Source: Kluyvera cryocrescens NBRC 102467 (GTDB taxonomy: Bacteria > Pseudomonadota > Gammaproteobacteria > Enterobacterales > Enterobacteriaceae). Taken from it: DNA of 52,071 nt. Both the position numbers and the translations under genes were made by a program. The DNA lies in contig NZ_BCTM01000029.1 of the NCBI RefSeq assembly GCF_001571285.1, forward strand, positions 1-52,071, read 5' to 3'. The notes beneath the pieces were generated by a model. That model saw only the letters and a list, made by a program, of their open reading frames with translations. It made no database searches and was not told where the DNA came from. This document shows, piece after piece, positions 36,795 through 46,050 of this stretch (its first letter is position 1; each line of letters begins with the position of its first letter).

Positions 36795-38372
36795 TTACCT
36801 GCCGGCCTTACTCATCCCCCTGGCTATCGCCGCCCCCATTTCCGCACAGACCACTAGCCCCTGTACAAATGGGCGATCGTGCATCAACCACGGCAGCGCG
36901 CCAAAGGCGATTCTCCCCCGTCCCATCTCCGCCGTCTGTAAGGTGTAATCTACGCTCACCTCGGGGATCTCATCGCCACACGCCAGCAGTTGCGCCCGCA
37001 GCGAAGGAAACGGCAGATCTTTCGTTTTTAAGGCTTTCTGCCCCCTTGCATCGATAAATACATCAAACGTATAGCGATCTTCATAAGTGATAATCGTTGT
37101 CAGCTTATCTTCCACCTGCATCTCGTAGTCGTGGCCCAGTGACAGGATGCGGATCACTCCCGCGTCACGTAACGCCAGCAGACGGCGGATAGATTCAGAA
37201 GGGATCGCCGCATAGTTATCGATAAAAATACGGGCTAATCCATTTTTGAAGCGTTTCACGTCTTTCTCATTTAAATGGCGAACGATCGGTTCAACAACTT
37301 CATGCAGCCGCAGGATGGTATAACGCCAGGGTACGGTGTGCTTTTCACGTTTATTACGTTCAACTTCCTGCAGATTTGCTAGCGCCCAATTAAACGGACC
37401 GTGCTGTTTTCTGTTGGCAAACCAAATATCGGCAAGGGTATCGGCATTGCATAAGCGCAGCGCATTCCGCTGGCTCCAGCGAGGATCGGCCAGCTCAAGC
37501 TCTTCTACAACCAGCTCAAAAACGCGGTCCAGCAGCCCCTCGCTTCCCTCTGCAATAGCCGCCTCGATGGCACTTTCCGTCACCACTACGAGCGGTTCAT
37601 AAGGCAAAGGGCAATAAAAATCAGCTTCCGGCAGAATCCCCGATCGGGACATTAGACTAAGCTGAAGCGGCTGACTTTCCGGATTCAGGCGAAAACAAAC
37701 CGTCTCTCCCTCGGTCGTTATAAACGTCCCGTGCTGGATTACCACGGCCATCGCCGCATCCAGCCCGCTTAACGATGTCCCCATAATCCCAACCCGACAC
37801 GGTGCAATTTGCGCATCCATCAGCCCTGTCCATGGGCTGGGAAAATAATCACGGGGTGACTGATCGTCCTCCGGCCAGACATGGCCAGTGGCAAGAACAA
37901 CGGAATCAAAAATTTCCGCCGCATCATTACCCTCTGCCCACACCTTGACGCCATCCGGCATCGCCTGCACATCCATGACCTTGCTGGATTCGCGAACGTT
38001 GACCACAAAGCCTGAACGCCGAGCCTCTGATACCAGCGCCAAAAAACGATCGCGATAATAATCGCCAAGCATCACGCGTGGTAAAAATTGCCTTTCATGC
38101 AGGGATGCGCGCTCCAAACCAAAGCGTGCCAACCAGCCATCGCTCTGGCCGCGCAGCCACTCCAGGTAAGTGATAAAAATGGGCGGGATTTCAATGCTGG
38201 CAATGTTTGCCAGCATCAGCAATGCGTTATTGTCGTCATTATAGGGCATGCCAACGCCTGCCTCTTCCGCCTGCTCATAGATCGTAATAGCAAGCGGTTC
38301 CCCCCGCTCCAGCAGGGCGTGAAAAGTGTAAATTCCCGTAGGCCCGGCACCGATAATGGCGATGTTTTTCAT
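36795..38372 (-). CDS. FAD/NAD(P)-binding oxidoreductase-like protein
   Basis: Protein of 525 aa. The N terminus is a dinucleotide-binding fold (MKNIAIIGAGPTGIYTFHAL) and a second one lies at CRVGIMGTSLSGLDAAMAV, with VVLATGHVWP between them. This is the NAD_binding_9/HpyO-like group of FAD-NAD(P)-binding proteins whose substrates are mostly unknown. The ATG at 38372 has GAGGGT upstream. Directly upstream is a short relic of a second copy of the same gene (38422-38475). Confidence 0.78.
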   Translation of the reverse strand: MKNIAIIGAGPTGIYTFHALLERGEPLAITIYEQAEEAGVGMPYNDDNNALLMLANIASIEIPPIFITYLEWLRGQSDGWLARFGLERASLHERQFLPRVMLGDYYRDRFLALVSEARRSGFVVNVRESSKVMDVQAMPDGVKVWAEGNDAAEIFDSVVLATGHVWPEDDQSPRDYFPSPWTGLMDAQIAPCRVGIMGTSLSGLDAAMAVVIQHGTFITTEGETVCFRLNPESQPLQLSLMSRSGILPEADFYCPLPYEPLVVVTESAIEAAIAEGSEGLLDRVFELVVEELELADPRWSQRNALRLCNADTLADIWFANRKQHGPFNWALANLQEVERNKREKHTVPWRYTILRLHEVVEPIVRHLNEKDVKRFKNGLARIFIDNYAAIPSESIRRLLALRDAGVIRILSLGHDYEMQVEDKLTTIITYEDRYTFDVFIDARGQKALKTKDLPFPSLRAQLLACGDEIPEVSVDYTLQTAEMGRGRIAFGALPWLMHDRPFVQGLVVCAEMGAAIARGMSKAGR

Positions 38373-38421
38373 GGTTACCCTCAATGAGAGACATGCCGTT
38401 AAGTCTGGTTGATAAAGGGGA

Positions 38422-38475
38422 ATGCGCCACTGCAAACGGGCAATTGTGTATCAACCACGGTAGAGCGTCGGCTAC
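38422..38475 (-). pseudogene. Relic of the C-terminal part of a paralogous FAD/NAD(P)-binding gene
   Basis: The minus strand translates VADALPWLIHNCPFAVAH, which matches ALPWLMHDRPFV near the C terminus of the adjacent intact protein. Over the 27 bases coding for WLIHNCPFA only 5 differ from the intact gene. No further homology is recognisable on either side, so this is the tail of a decayed tandem duplicate. Confidence 0.55.
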
Positions 38476-38485
38476 CGTAGCTGAA

Positions 38486-38516
38486 GTGCAGGAGAGTTAT
38501 CCTCCCGCACCTTTTT
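38486..38516 (+). terminator. Hairpin with T5 tract, plus orientation
   Basis: Stem GTGCAGGAG/CTCCCGCAC with one A-C mismatch, followed by CTTTTT on the plus strand. It lies at the 3' end of the minus-strand phosphoethanolamine transferase gene, so its U-tract points the wrong way for that gene. Confidence 0.35.
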
Positions 38517-38521
38517 GTTCC

Positions 38522-40084
38522 TCAGCGACGAAGCTGCTTCCAGTCATAAACCGTGTTGGTGGTATCCAGCACCGGCACCTGACCCGCGAGCTGCGATGCC
38601 CGTGATTTTAATGTACCAGGCAGGGTTTCATTTGGCAGCCTTATCCCTAACCAGTAGCGCATCAACTGGAAATTATTCGCTGTTGAGTACAGCCCTTTCA
38701 CCTCACCATTTTCAGGTTTTGCTACCTGTTTGCTGTACCACACAAACATGGGAACCTGATAGGCGTGCTGGCTAGGCTTCACCCCACCGTGATAATAGAC
38801 AACGCGTTTTTGCGGATCGCGCTCCAGGGCATGATCGGAAAAGTAAACCAGCGAGGCACGACGCCCTTCAAGCAAGGAAAACATCTGTCCAAGAAGTTTG
38901 TCGGTATAACGAATCGAGTTGTCATAGCAGGCATCAATGCCGCTGTCTTGCGCATCAAATATGGCTTCCTGCGCAGGGAAACGCACACACTCCGGCTCGT
39001 GGCTACCATAAAGATGCAACACGATGACTTGCTTACCGCCCCGATTCAGGGCCTGTTTTAATTCTGGTATCAATGTATCGTCGTAATCACTGGTCAGCCA
39101 TTTTTTCTCCCGCGCATTGGTGGCAATGCCCGTAATAGCATTATTGTAGTCTCCGATAATGCCCTGCTTGCTGAACCAAGAGGTGTAATAACCCGCGCGA
39201 TTCGCCAGATTAATAATATTGTCCGAATAATGCTTCTGGTCGTGTCCAATGACAAAATCCGCACTTAACACGAGAGGAACTGCGGTAATCGTCACCGGAG
39301 CAGGGCTGACAGCCTGAGTCCACGAGAGTACCTGCGCTCGCTGGCTATCAAGCACGGGTGTAGTGTCTTTCGGGTAGCCGTAAAAATGCATGTTCTCCGA
39401 TCGGGCTGACTCCCCCACCACCACGACATAAGTGTCAATCCCGGTATCCCATGTTTGGATCGGGTAATCAGGAATCGTGCGCGAAATTTGTGAAATCAGC
39501 TGCTTATCATTCCAGGCTTGTACGAAGTATTTCAGATTGCTGATTGGGGTGTAGTTAATCACCCGCACAGAGATACTGCCATGGCTGTTCTTGCGCACAC
39601 TATGCGCTACCGCCTGAGTGATGTTGACTATCAGAGTGAGTGCCAGGCAATACAACGGTAAACGCGGACGCCATTTTCCGGGGAGCCTTGGCGTAAACCA
39701 GACAGCACTCAGCAGCAGAGCCGTTAAAACAGTAAATCCCAGTGCATAATGGATATACAGACCAAGTATAGCCATTATCTCGTGGGTGGAACTTTCCAGC
39801 ACACTCATGGCAAAACCATAGCTAAATGCACTGCCAAACGTTGCGTGAGAATACAAAGACAGCATGACATCCCATGCAACGATCATTACTGGCAAAGCAG
39901 CAACGGCTAAACGCACACGACGCCGCTTAATGAGTGAAAATGAAAGCATTAGTAATGCAAAGATAAACAAACGCTGGAACATCACATGTAAGGGTGAAAA
40001 CAGCATGTTAACAGCCGCAACAATCCCCAGAGAGGCCCACAGAGGGAGTAGTGCCGCAGAGGCACGCAAAGAGCTAAAATTCAT
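38522..40084 (-). CDS. Phosphoethanolamine transferase (EptA/OpgE-type, sulfatase fold)
   Basis: Inner-membrane enzyme of 520 aa. Five N-terminal membrane helices (~1-165) are followed by a periplasmic alkaline-phosphatase-like domain. The zinc and nucleophile features are YVVVVGESARSENM (Glu), VTITAVPLVLS (the Thr expected to carry phosphoethanolamine), HLYGSH and VYFSDHALERD; the usual Gly after SDH is Ala. Layout resembles OpgE (acting on osmoregulated glucans) as much as EptA (lipid A), and I cannot separate them. Apparently monocistronic with an AT-rich promoter region beyond 40084. Confidence 0.85.
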   Translation of the reverse strand: MNFSSLRASAALLPLWASLGIVAAVNMLFSPLHVMFQRLFIFALLMLSFSLIKRRRVRLAVAALPVMIVAWDVMLSLYSHATFGSAFSYGFAMSVLESSTHEIMAILGLYIHYALGFTVLTALLLSAVWFTPRLPGKWRPRLPLYCLALTLIVNITQAVAHSVRKNSHGSISVRVINYTPISNLKYFVQAWNDKQLISQISRTIPDYPIQTWDTGIDTYVVVVGESARSENMHFYGYPKDTTPVLDSQRAQVLSWTQAVSPAPVTITAVPLVLSADFVIGHDQKHYSDNIINLANRAGYYTSWFSKQGIIGDYNNAITGIATNAREKKWLTSDYDDTLIPELKQALNRGGKQVIVLHLYGSHEPECVRFPAQEAIFDAQDSGIDACYDNSIRYTDKLLGQMFSLLEGRRASLVYFSDHALERDPQKRVVYYHGGVKPSQHAYQVPMFVWYSKQVAKPENGEVKGLYSTANNFQLMRYWLGIRLPNETLPGTLKSRASQLAGQVPVLDTTNTVYDWKQLRR

Positions 40085-40375
40085 GAATATGATTATTTTA
40101 AGGAGAAGTATTTCTAAAAATTATCGCACAAATTACTAATACAACTAAAGAGATGCCTGCTATACGATTTCGCTAATTTCATCACAAAAGGGGGAGTTTT
40201 TTCTTTGGATAGGGCGGATTTGAGTTGGATGGATTCTGAGAACCAGGCTGACTTCTCCCGGCAGACGTGTCTGTCCTACAGTTTGAACACAGGAAGAGCG
40301 TCTGGGCACATGACGACATCGTCGAAGCCAGCCCGCGTAGACATAAATAGCCGGGGCGCTATTTATAACTCAAGA

Positions 40376-41068
40376 TTAGAATTTTTCAGGTAGTTGATGA
40401 ACCTTAATCAGGATGCCACGATTAATCTCAATGTATCCCCCCTCTTTTAACTCCGACAAAATACGCATAATACCGCTACGTGACAGGTTGGTTTTGTCAC
40501 GGATATAGTTTTCGGCAGTAATGTTGTTACGGTATTTTTCATTTTCACTCATAAGTTCAATGAGTTGGGATTTGATAATGTCGTAAGAGGTTGGAGCGGT
40601 CAGCATTTTATTGGATGCATAGAGCTTACTAGTGACGACCATCATATGCATGGTCAGCAGCTCCCACAAATCGTTTTCACGGATGATATCGAAGGTCCGC
40701 TCAAGGCTTAGAATGCCTATATCAGATGTTGTCAGCAGTTTGATATACCCATTCATCGAACGCGTAGCCATGTTACCAACTCCTATAAGAGAAGGCGCAT
40801 TGATAGTCGTCATCGCAAGGTCATCATCATCACGATGTAAAATGACCTGCCCGCTGAGAATCAGGTAGCAGTAATTTTTCTGGCCCGTTGAGAGAAAAAG
40901 ACGCTTTCTGGCCAGAATTCTCTTCACTTCGGCAAAGGGGAGCAGCTTATCCACCAATTCCCTGGAATAAGGGGAAGGCTGCGTGATTGTCGAGATGGGC
41001 AATGGTGCAGGCATGGTTGACCTATTACGGGATGTGCGATTTTTCTTAGTATAGTTATCCATCGGCAT
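40376..41068 (-). CDS. IprA-like winged-helix regulator, first of a tandem pair
   Basis: Protein of 230 aa. The N-terminal ~45-150 looks like a degenerate cyclic-nucleotide-binding-type beta roll (CYLILSGQVILHRDDDD), and the C-terminal ~165-230 is a winged helix of the HTH_46/IprA type (NLSRSGIMRILSELKEGGYIEINRGILI). The downstream-coded neighbour at 41116-41730 has the same layout and SRSGIMRIL core, so the two arose by duplication. They sit divergent from a fimbrial operon and probably regulate it; this is inferred from position. The start may be ATG 41068 or 41062. Confidence 0.75.
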   Translation of the reverse strand: MPMDNYTKKNRTSRNRSTMPAPLPISTITQPSPYSRELVDKLLPFAEVKRILARKRLFLSTGQKNYCYLILSGQVILHRDDDDLAMTTINAPSLIGVGNMATRSMNGYIKLLTTSDIGILSLERTFDIIRENDLWELLTMHMMVVTSKLYASNKMLTAPTSYDIIKSQLIELMSENEKYRNNITAENYIRDKTNLSRSGIMRILSELKEGGYIEINRGILIKVHQLPEKF

Positions 41069-41115
41069 ATCTTTACGTGCCTTAATAGAATTGTTTGAAA
41101 TATATGGAAATAAAT

Positions 41116-41730
41116 TCAGTCTTTTGTGGGTAGATGATTGATGCCGACAAGAATGCCGCGCTCAAGGATGATGTATTTGGCTTCTCGTAACTGTTTGAGG
41201 ATGCGCATGATTCCACTACGCGACAAAAGTGTTTTGTCCATAATGTAGCCCGCGGCCGTCATACTTTTTCTGATGCGAGAGGGCTCAAGCATGAGCTGCC
41301 TGAGGTGATACATCACTATCTCGGAGGAAGACATCTGCGAAACAGCGCTGCATTGCTCATAAATGCTGGAGGTGGTGTATATCAGGAGATAGCAAAAACT
41401 TTCCCATAGCGCGTATTTCTCTATTAGCAGGTTGAACCGTTCAAGAGGCATTTTGCATAATCTGGAAGATTCAGCTGTCCGTACGTAAAGGTTATCACCG
41501 CAGGATAGTTGATGGCTTACGCCTGAAATAAAAGGATATTGTTGGCTATTTAGGACCATTCCATCCCAACGTCGATTAAGAGTGATAGAGCCTTCGAGTA
41601 AAAAATAACAGTGTTGAATATTATCGCTCATGTAATCGAGAACTTCCCCCCGAGGAACGAGCAGTGATGAGCTATAAGGTGAAGCATAATCAATTATATT
41701 TTGGATGTGTTTTATTGGTTTAATATTCAT
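41116..41730 (-). CDS. IprA-like winged-helix regulator, second of a tandem pair
   Basis: Protein of 204 aa with the same two-part layout: a sensor-like region with CYFLLEGSITLNRRWDG and a C-terminal winged helix with LLSRSGIMRILKQLREAKYI and ERGILVGINHLP. Divergent from the fimbrial major subunit gene across 444 bp. Its identity to the partner is clear in the DNA-binding part and low in the sensor part, suggesting they respond to different signals or form mixed dimers. Confidence 0.75.
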   Translation of the reverse strand: MNIKPIKHIQNIIDYASPYSSSLLVPRGEVLDYMSDNIQHCYFLLEGSITLNRRWDGMVLNSQQYPFISGVSHQLSCGDNLYVRTAESSRLCKMPLERFNLLIEKYALWESFCYLLIYTTSSIYEQCSAVSQMSSSEIVMYHLRQLMLEPSRIRKSMTAAGYIMDKTLLSRSGIMRILKQLREAKYIILERGILVGINHLPTKD

Positions 41731-42174
41731 AATTGATTTCTATTAAAATATCCAGAAGACTGCTTTTAAGGGGGGAGGAGCACCACAGCATTATCACTCT
41801 ATACAATTGATAAAAACACAAAAAACCAATCTCGCATTAGACTAAAATGTTAACAATTCTTTTTCATCCCGCAAGAAAATCGCGCTCGCGCGGCTCAAAA
41901 TGTTACCTACATGTTAATATCAAAGTCTATTATTGACCTATTTAAATATTGTTACATCAGGTACGCTTTCGTAAAATTACTACGAGCAGACAACGACTGT
42001 TTTTAATATTAAGTTAAACATCTAATTTTCCATATTTTATAGGCCACCATTTAATAATGAATGCAGGTGTTGTTCTGTGTATCACCAAGGAAGCGCGAAG
42101 CTGATATTAAATGTACCTGGAAATATATTTATATAGAAAGTAAATGCGCAATGATATCCATTAAGGAACATTAA
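41731..42174. promoter_or_regulatory. 444-bp fimbrial promoter region
   Basis: AT-rich, no gene. The motif ATGTTA occurs in AAAATGTTA at 41844-41852 and 41897-41905, and again at 41911-41916, all within ~75 bp, a spacing suggesting a repeated regulator site. I found no inverted repeats of the fimS type and no recombinase gene nearby, so phase variation by inversion is not supported. GGAA at 42166-42169 is the ribosome-binding site of the pilin gene. Confidence 0.4.
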
Positions 42175-42705
42175 ATGAAAAAGAGTTTAATTGCCGTTGC
42201 TCTGGCTGCAACCGCAGTATTGTCCGTGTCTAACGTATTTGCCGCTTCAGGTATTGTGAAGTTCTCTGGAAGTATTCTGGAGGACGCTTGTACTCCAACG
42301 ATCACCGCGCCAAATGGCACTGTTGATTTAGGCCAACACGCAAAAACTGACTTTAAAGCGGCAAATGATACGACATCTCCCGTTTCATTCACCATTAAGC
42401 TTGATGGTTGCCCGGCGGCAGTCACTTCTGCAACCGTGATGTTTGAAGGTGATTCTGATGCCACGAATAGCGCGTTACTGGCTATTACTGCCGAAACCGG
42501 CAGCGCAAAAGGTGTAGGCATCAATATGATGACAGCTGACAAAGCAGATTTGCCTCTGGGTGGCACCAATAGCTACAAATACACGCTTCAACCTACCCCA
42601 GCATCAAATGACCTGGTTTTTTATGCACAATATAAAGCCACTACTGCAACTGTAACAGGTGGCCCAGCAAATTCTAGCGCCAACTTTACCGTGGATTATA
42701 ACTGA
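42175..42705 (+). CDS. Major fimbrial subunit (type 1-like pilin)
   Basis: Pilin of 176 aa. Signal peptide MKKSLIAVALAATAVLSVSN with cleavage at VFA-AS. The mature protein has the fimbrial hallmarks: first Cys in LEDACTP, second in KLDGCPAA, and a C-terminal donor-strand pattern ending ANFTVDYN with the penultimate Tyr. It is the first gene of the chaperone-usher operon. Two hairpins follow the stop codon (42704-42745), which commonly separate highly expressed pilin mRNA from the rest. Confidence 0.9.
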   Translation: MKKSLIAVALAATAVLSVSNVFAASGIVKFSGSILEDACTPTITAPNGTVDLGQHAKTDFKAANDTTSPVSFTIKLDGCPAAVTSATVMFEGDSDATNSALLAITAETGSAKGVGINMMTADKADLPLGGTNSYKYTLQPTPASNDLVFYAQYKATTATVTGGPANSSANFTVDYN

Positions 42706-42745
42706 TTCCTTTTCGAGGAATCTCTTGGGGTCGTTAATCGACCCC
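42704..42745 (+). terminator. Double hairpin between pilin and chaperone genes
   Basis: Stem GATTCCT/AGGAATC at 42704-42722 and stem GGGGTCG-TTAAT-CGACCCC at 42727-42745 followed by ATCTTTAT. The second looks like a leaky terminator or mRNA-stabilising structure giving more pilin than usher. Confidence 0.65.
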
Positions 42746-42763
42746 ATCTTTATCGAGGTATCA

Positions 42764-43447
42764 ATGAATTTTCTCAGTAAAACACTATTTGCCGGAATGA
42801 CCCTATTTGCAATCATCAATGTTGCTAATGCGGGGGTAGTAGTGGGCGGAACCCGTGTGATTTATGACGGTAATAAAAAAGAAGCATCTGTTGCTGTAAA
42901 CAACCCAGATACTACACCTTATTTAATCCAATCATGGATTGATACGCAAAATAAGGGTAGTGACGCAGGAAAAATACCTTTCATCATTACCCCTCCACTT
43001 TATCGTCTGGAAGGTGGGCAAAAGAACGTTGAACGTATTGTTCTCACTGGAGCCCTGCCACAGAATCAAGAATCGCTTTATTGGTTAAACATTAAAGCAA
43101 TTCCTTCCGCTAAGCGTTCAGATAACTCCTTGCAAATAGCGATTAAAACACGCATTAAGTTAATCTACCGCCCAACTGCATTGACGGATGTCTCTCTCGA
43201 CAAAGAAGCGGAGAACCTCACGTGGCGTAAATCCGGTGACCAAATTCAGGTAACCAACCCAGGTAATTATGTCATGAGCTTTGGTGAAATTCTGGTCAAT
43301 GGTTCCAGAATTGAAAATGCGACTTATGTATTACCAAATTCAACCGCCTCTTTTCCATTACCCAGCCATAACAGCGGCGGTTCTGTGACATTTAAAATCA
43401 TTAATGACTATGGCGGTGTTGGTGATACACATCGCAAAAACATTTAA
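42764..43447 (+). CDS. Periplasmic fimbrial chaperone
   Basis: Chaperone of 227 aa of the PapD/FimC type. Signal peptide to about ANA-GV. The mature start VVVGGTRVIYDGNKKEASVAVNN carries the G1-type strand, the Arg near residue 8 that anchors pilin C termini and the conserved ESLYWLNIKAIP motif. Start at 42764 after GAGG; the frame is open further upstream only because it overlaps the pilin 3' end. Confidence 0.92.
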   Translation: MNFLSKTLFAGMTLFAIINVANAGVVVGGTRVIYDGNKKEASVAVNNPDTTPYLIQSWIDTQNKGSDAGKIPFIITPPLYRLEGGQKNVERIVLTGALPQNQESLYWLNIKAIPSAKRSDNSLQIAIKTRIKLIYRPTALTDVSLDKEAENLTWRKSGDQIQVTNPGNYVMSFGEILVNGSRIENATYVLPNSTASFPLPSHNSGGSVTFKIINDYGGVGDTHRKNI

Positions 43448-43495
43448 AAACTCGGTCATCCGTGATGGACTTGCGCGGGCATGGAGCAATAAATA

Positions 43496-46036
43496 ATGAA
43501 TTATATGAATCCAATGGCTCAATTTAAACCAACACGACTGGCTTCTTTTATTTTTTGTATACTGGCAACATTATCTCATCCCTCGATGGCTCGTGATTAT
43601 TTCGACCCTACGCTGATCGAATTAGATGATCCCAGCATGAAAGGTGCCGACCTTTCGTCGTTTGAAACGGGTTCGCAAATGCCAGGAACCTATCGGGTAG
43701 ATGTCGTCCTCGACGATCAATACGTCGATGCACTAGATGTCCCCTTCGTCACCGTTAAGTCTGCTGATGGCGAAGAAACCCTCCAACCTTGCCTAAAAAC
43801 AGAGTGGCTTAAGAACTGGGGGGTCAAAACGGATCTTTTCCCGGGGCTTAATAGCAAGGGTGACTGCGCTGATTTAAGCGCGATTTCTCAGGCATCGGCA
43901 AAACTTCAGTTTAACGAGCAGCGACTGGTTATCAGCATCCCGCAGGCGGCCCTTGCGCCGTTAGCCCGCGGATATGTTCCCCCTGAAAAATGGGACGAAG
44001 GTATCACCGCGGCCATGCTTAACTACAGCGTGAGTGGGGACAACAGCTGGGGTCGTAATGGCAACGGTAGCAACAGCCAGAGCCAGTATGCCAACCTGCG
44101 GCCTGGCTTGAACATCGGCCCGTGGCGTTTTCGTAACTACACCACCTGGAGCCGTGATAGCAACGGCCAGGATAACTGGGATACGGTTTATACCTACGTC
44201 CAGCGGGCGATTATTCCCTTCAGGTCGCAATTAACCATGGGCGATAGCTCTTCGCCGTCCGATATTTTCGATAGCCTGCCTTTTCGCGGGGCGCAATTGG
44301 CATCGGACGATGACATGATCCCTGATTCACAGAAAGGCTATGCCCCCGTCGTTCGTGGCATTGCGCGCACCAACGCGCAGGTCATGATCCGCCAGAATGG
44401 CTACATCATCTACCAAAGCTACGTTGCTCCTGGTGCATTTGAAATCAATGATATGTATCCGACCGGCGGCGCGGGAGCTCTTGACGTCACCATCAAAGAA
44501 GCTGACGGCAGCGAACAACATTTTACCGTGCCATATGCATCACTCCCGGTTCTACAGCGCGAAGGCCGATTTAAATATTCCGCAACCGGGGGACAATATC
44601 GCTCTTATAACAGCAGCGTTGATAAAACCCCGTTCGGCCAAATCACGGCAATTTATGGTTTACCCCACGGGATGACGCTGTATGGCGGCGCCCAGCAATC
44701 GAGCAAGTATCAGTCCGTAGCGAGCGGGATCGGTGTCAACCTGGGAGAAGCAGGAGCCATTTCGGCGGATGTCACCCAGGCCTGGTCCAAGCCTAATCAA
44801 CAGAATGACTCTTCAGGTCAATCATGGCGAATCCGCTATAGCAAAAATTTTGTTGAAACGGGGACAAACTTTGCCATTGCTGGTTACCGTTACTCAACCA
44901 ACGGTTACTACGGAATGCAGGAAATTCTCGACTCATACGGCGATAGCTCCGCGCTGCAAAACCGTCGCCGTAACCGCATGGAACTCTCAATGAGTCAGAC
45001 GCTTGGCCAGTCGTTAGGTTCGCTGATGGTGAGCGCCGTGCGCGAAGACTACTGGAATTCCGGTGAGAGTATGGAAACCTATACCCTGGGTTACAACAAC
45101 GCCTGGAATGGGATCTCCTACGGGGTGACGTACACATACAGCAAAAATGGGACTGCCGGAGATTATGGTAATACCATCAGCTATGACAAAGACCAGCAGG
45201 TGGCAGTGAATATCAGTATTCCATTCGATAAATTCCTGCCGAATAGCTGGGTTAGCTACAGCATGAATGCCAGTAAAAATAATGGTACCTCACATTCTAT
45301 TGGGCTTAACGGAAGCGCGCTGGAAAATAATGCGCTTAGCTGGGGAATTCAACAGGGATACGGGACCAATAATGTTGGCTATACCGGAAACATGAATGCT
45401 GATTACAAAGGAACCTATGGCGAAGTTACCAGCGGATATTCTTACGACCAATATAATGAGCGTTTGACTTACGGCTTACAAGGTGGCGTGATTGCGCACG
45501 CTCATGGCATAACTCTGACCCAACCGCTTGGCGAAACCAATATATTAATTGAAGCCCCCGGAGCGAGTGGGGTCAGTATTCAGAATCAGACCGGTGTAAA
45601 AACAGACTATCGTGGTTATACCGCGATAAATAATGTATCGCCCTATCGCGAAAATGCAGTCACGCTGAGAACAGAAACAATGCCGGAAGATATTGATCTA
45701 CCGTTAACAACTCAGACTGTTGTTCCGACGCGAGGCGCTATCGCTCCCGCTAAGTATGATACCAACGTCGGAATAAAAATATTGATGACGATTATTAAAA
45801 ACGACGACAAACCCGTACCGTTTGGCACAATTGTGACCGTCTCGGATAAAAAAGAGAAAAGCTTTATTGTCAGCGACCGCGGTCAGGTTTATCTCACCGG
45901 CATGGAAAGTTCGGGGACGCTGAATGCGACATGGGGAGCGGATTCTCAACAACACTGCCGTATTGATTACAATACGGCACAATCAGCTAAAACCGCGGGC
46001 ATTGTTTTAAATACCGCCCGCTGTAACAGTCACTAA
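43496..46036 (+). CDS. Outer-membrane fimbrial usher
   Basis: Usher of 846 aa of the FimD/PapC type. Signal peptide (~1-32, ending SMA-RDY), N-terminal chaperone-binding domain (~33-150), 24-strand barrel with a plug (QNGYIIYQSYVAPGAFEINDMYP), and C-terminal domains with the Cys pair CRIDY and TARCNSH. The ATG at 43496 has GGAG 9 bases before; ATGs at 43505 and 43514 are alternatives. Confidence 0.93.
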   Translation: MNYMNPMAQFKPTRLASFIFCILATLSHPSMARDYFDPTLIELDDPSMKGADLSSFETGSQMPGTYRVDVVLDDQYVDALDVPFVTVKSADGEETLQPCLKTEWLKNWGVKTDLFPGLNSKGDCADLSAISQASAKLQFNEQRLVISIPQAALAPLARGYVPPEKWDEGITAAMLNYSVSGDNSWGRNGNGSNSQSQYANLRPGLNIGPWRFRNYTTWSRDSNGQDNWDTVYTYVQRAIIPFRSQLTMGDSSSPSDIFDSLPFRGAQLASDDDMIPDSQKGYAPVVRGIARTNAQVMIRQNGYIIYQSYVAPGAFEINDMYPTGGAGALDVTIKEADGSEQHFTVPYASLPVLQREGRFKYSATGGQYRSYNSSVDKTPFGQITAIYGLPHGMTLYGGAQQSSKYQSVASGIGVNLGEAGAISADVTQAWSKPNQQNDSSGQSWRIRYSKNFVETGTNFAIAGYRYSTNGYYGMQEILDSYGDSSALQNRRRNRMELSMSQTLGQSLGSLMVSAVREDYWNSGESMETYTLGYNNAWNGISYGVTYTYSKNGTAGDYGNTISYDKDQQVAVNISIPFDKFLPNSWVSYSMNASKNNGTSHSIGLNGSALENNALSWGIQQGYGTNNVGYTGNMNADYKGTYGEVTSGYSYDQYNERLTYGLQGGVIAHAHGITLTQPLGETNILIEAPGASGVSIQNQTGVKTDYRGYTAINNVSPYRENAVTLRTETMPEDIDLPLTTQTVVPTRGAIAPAKYDTNVGIKILMTIIKNDDKPVPFGTIVTVSDKKEKSFIVSDRGQVYLTGMESSGTLNATWGADSQQHCRIDYNTAQSAKTAGIVLNTARCNSH

Positions 46037-46050
46037 TATTGAGAGTTACA

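Noticed and set aside
41731-42174. Invertible fimbrial switch
   Set aside because: No flanking inverted repeats of the fimS kind and no FimB/FimE-type recombinase gene in the window.
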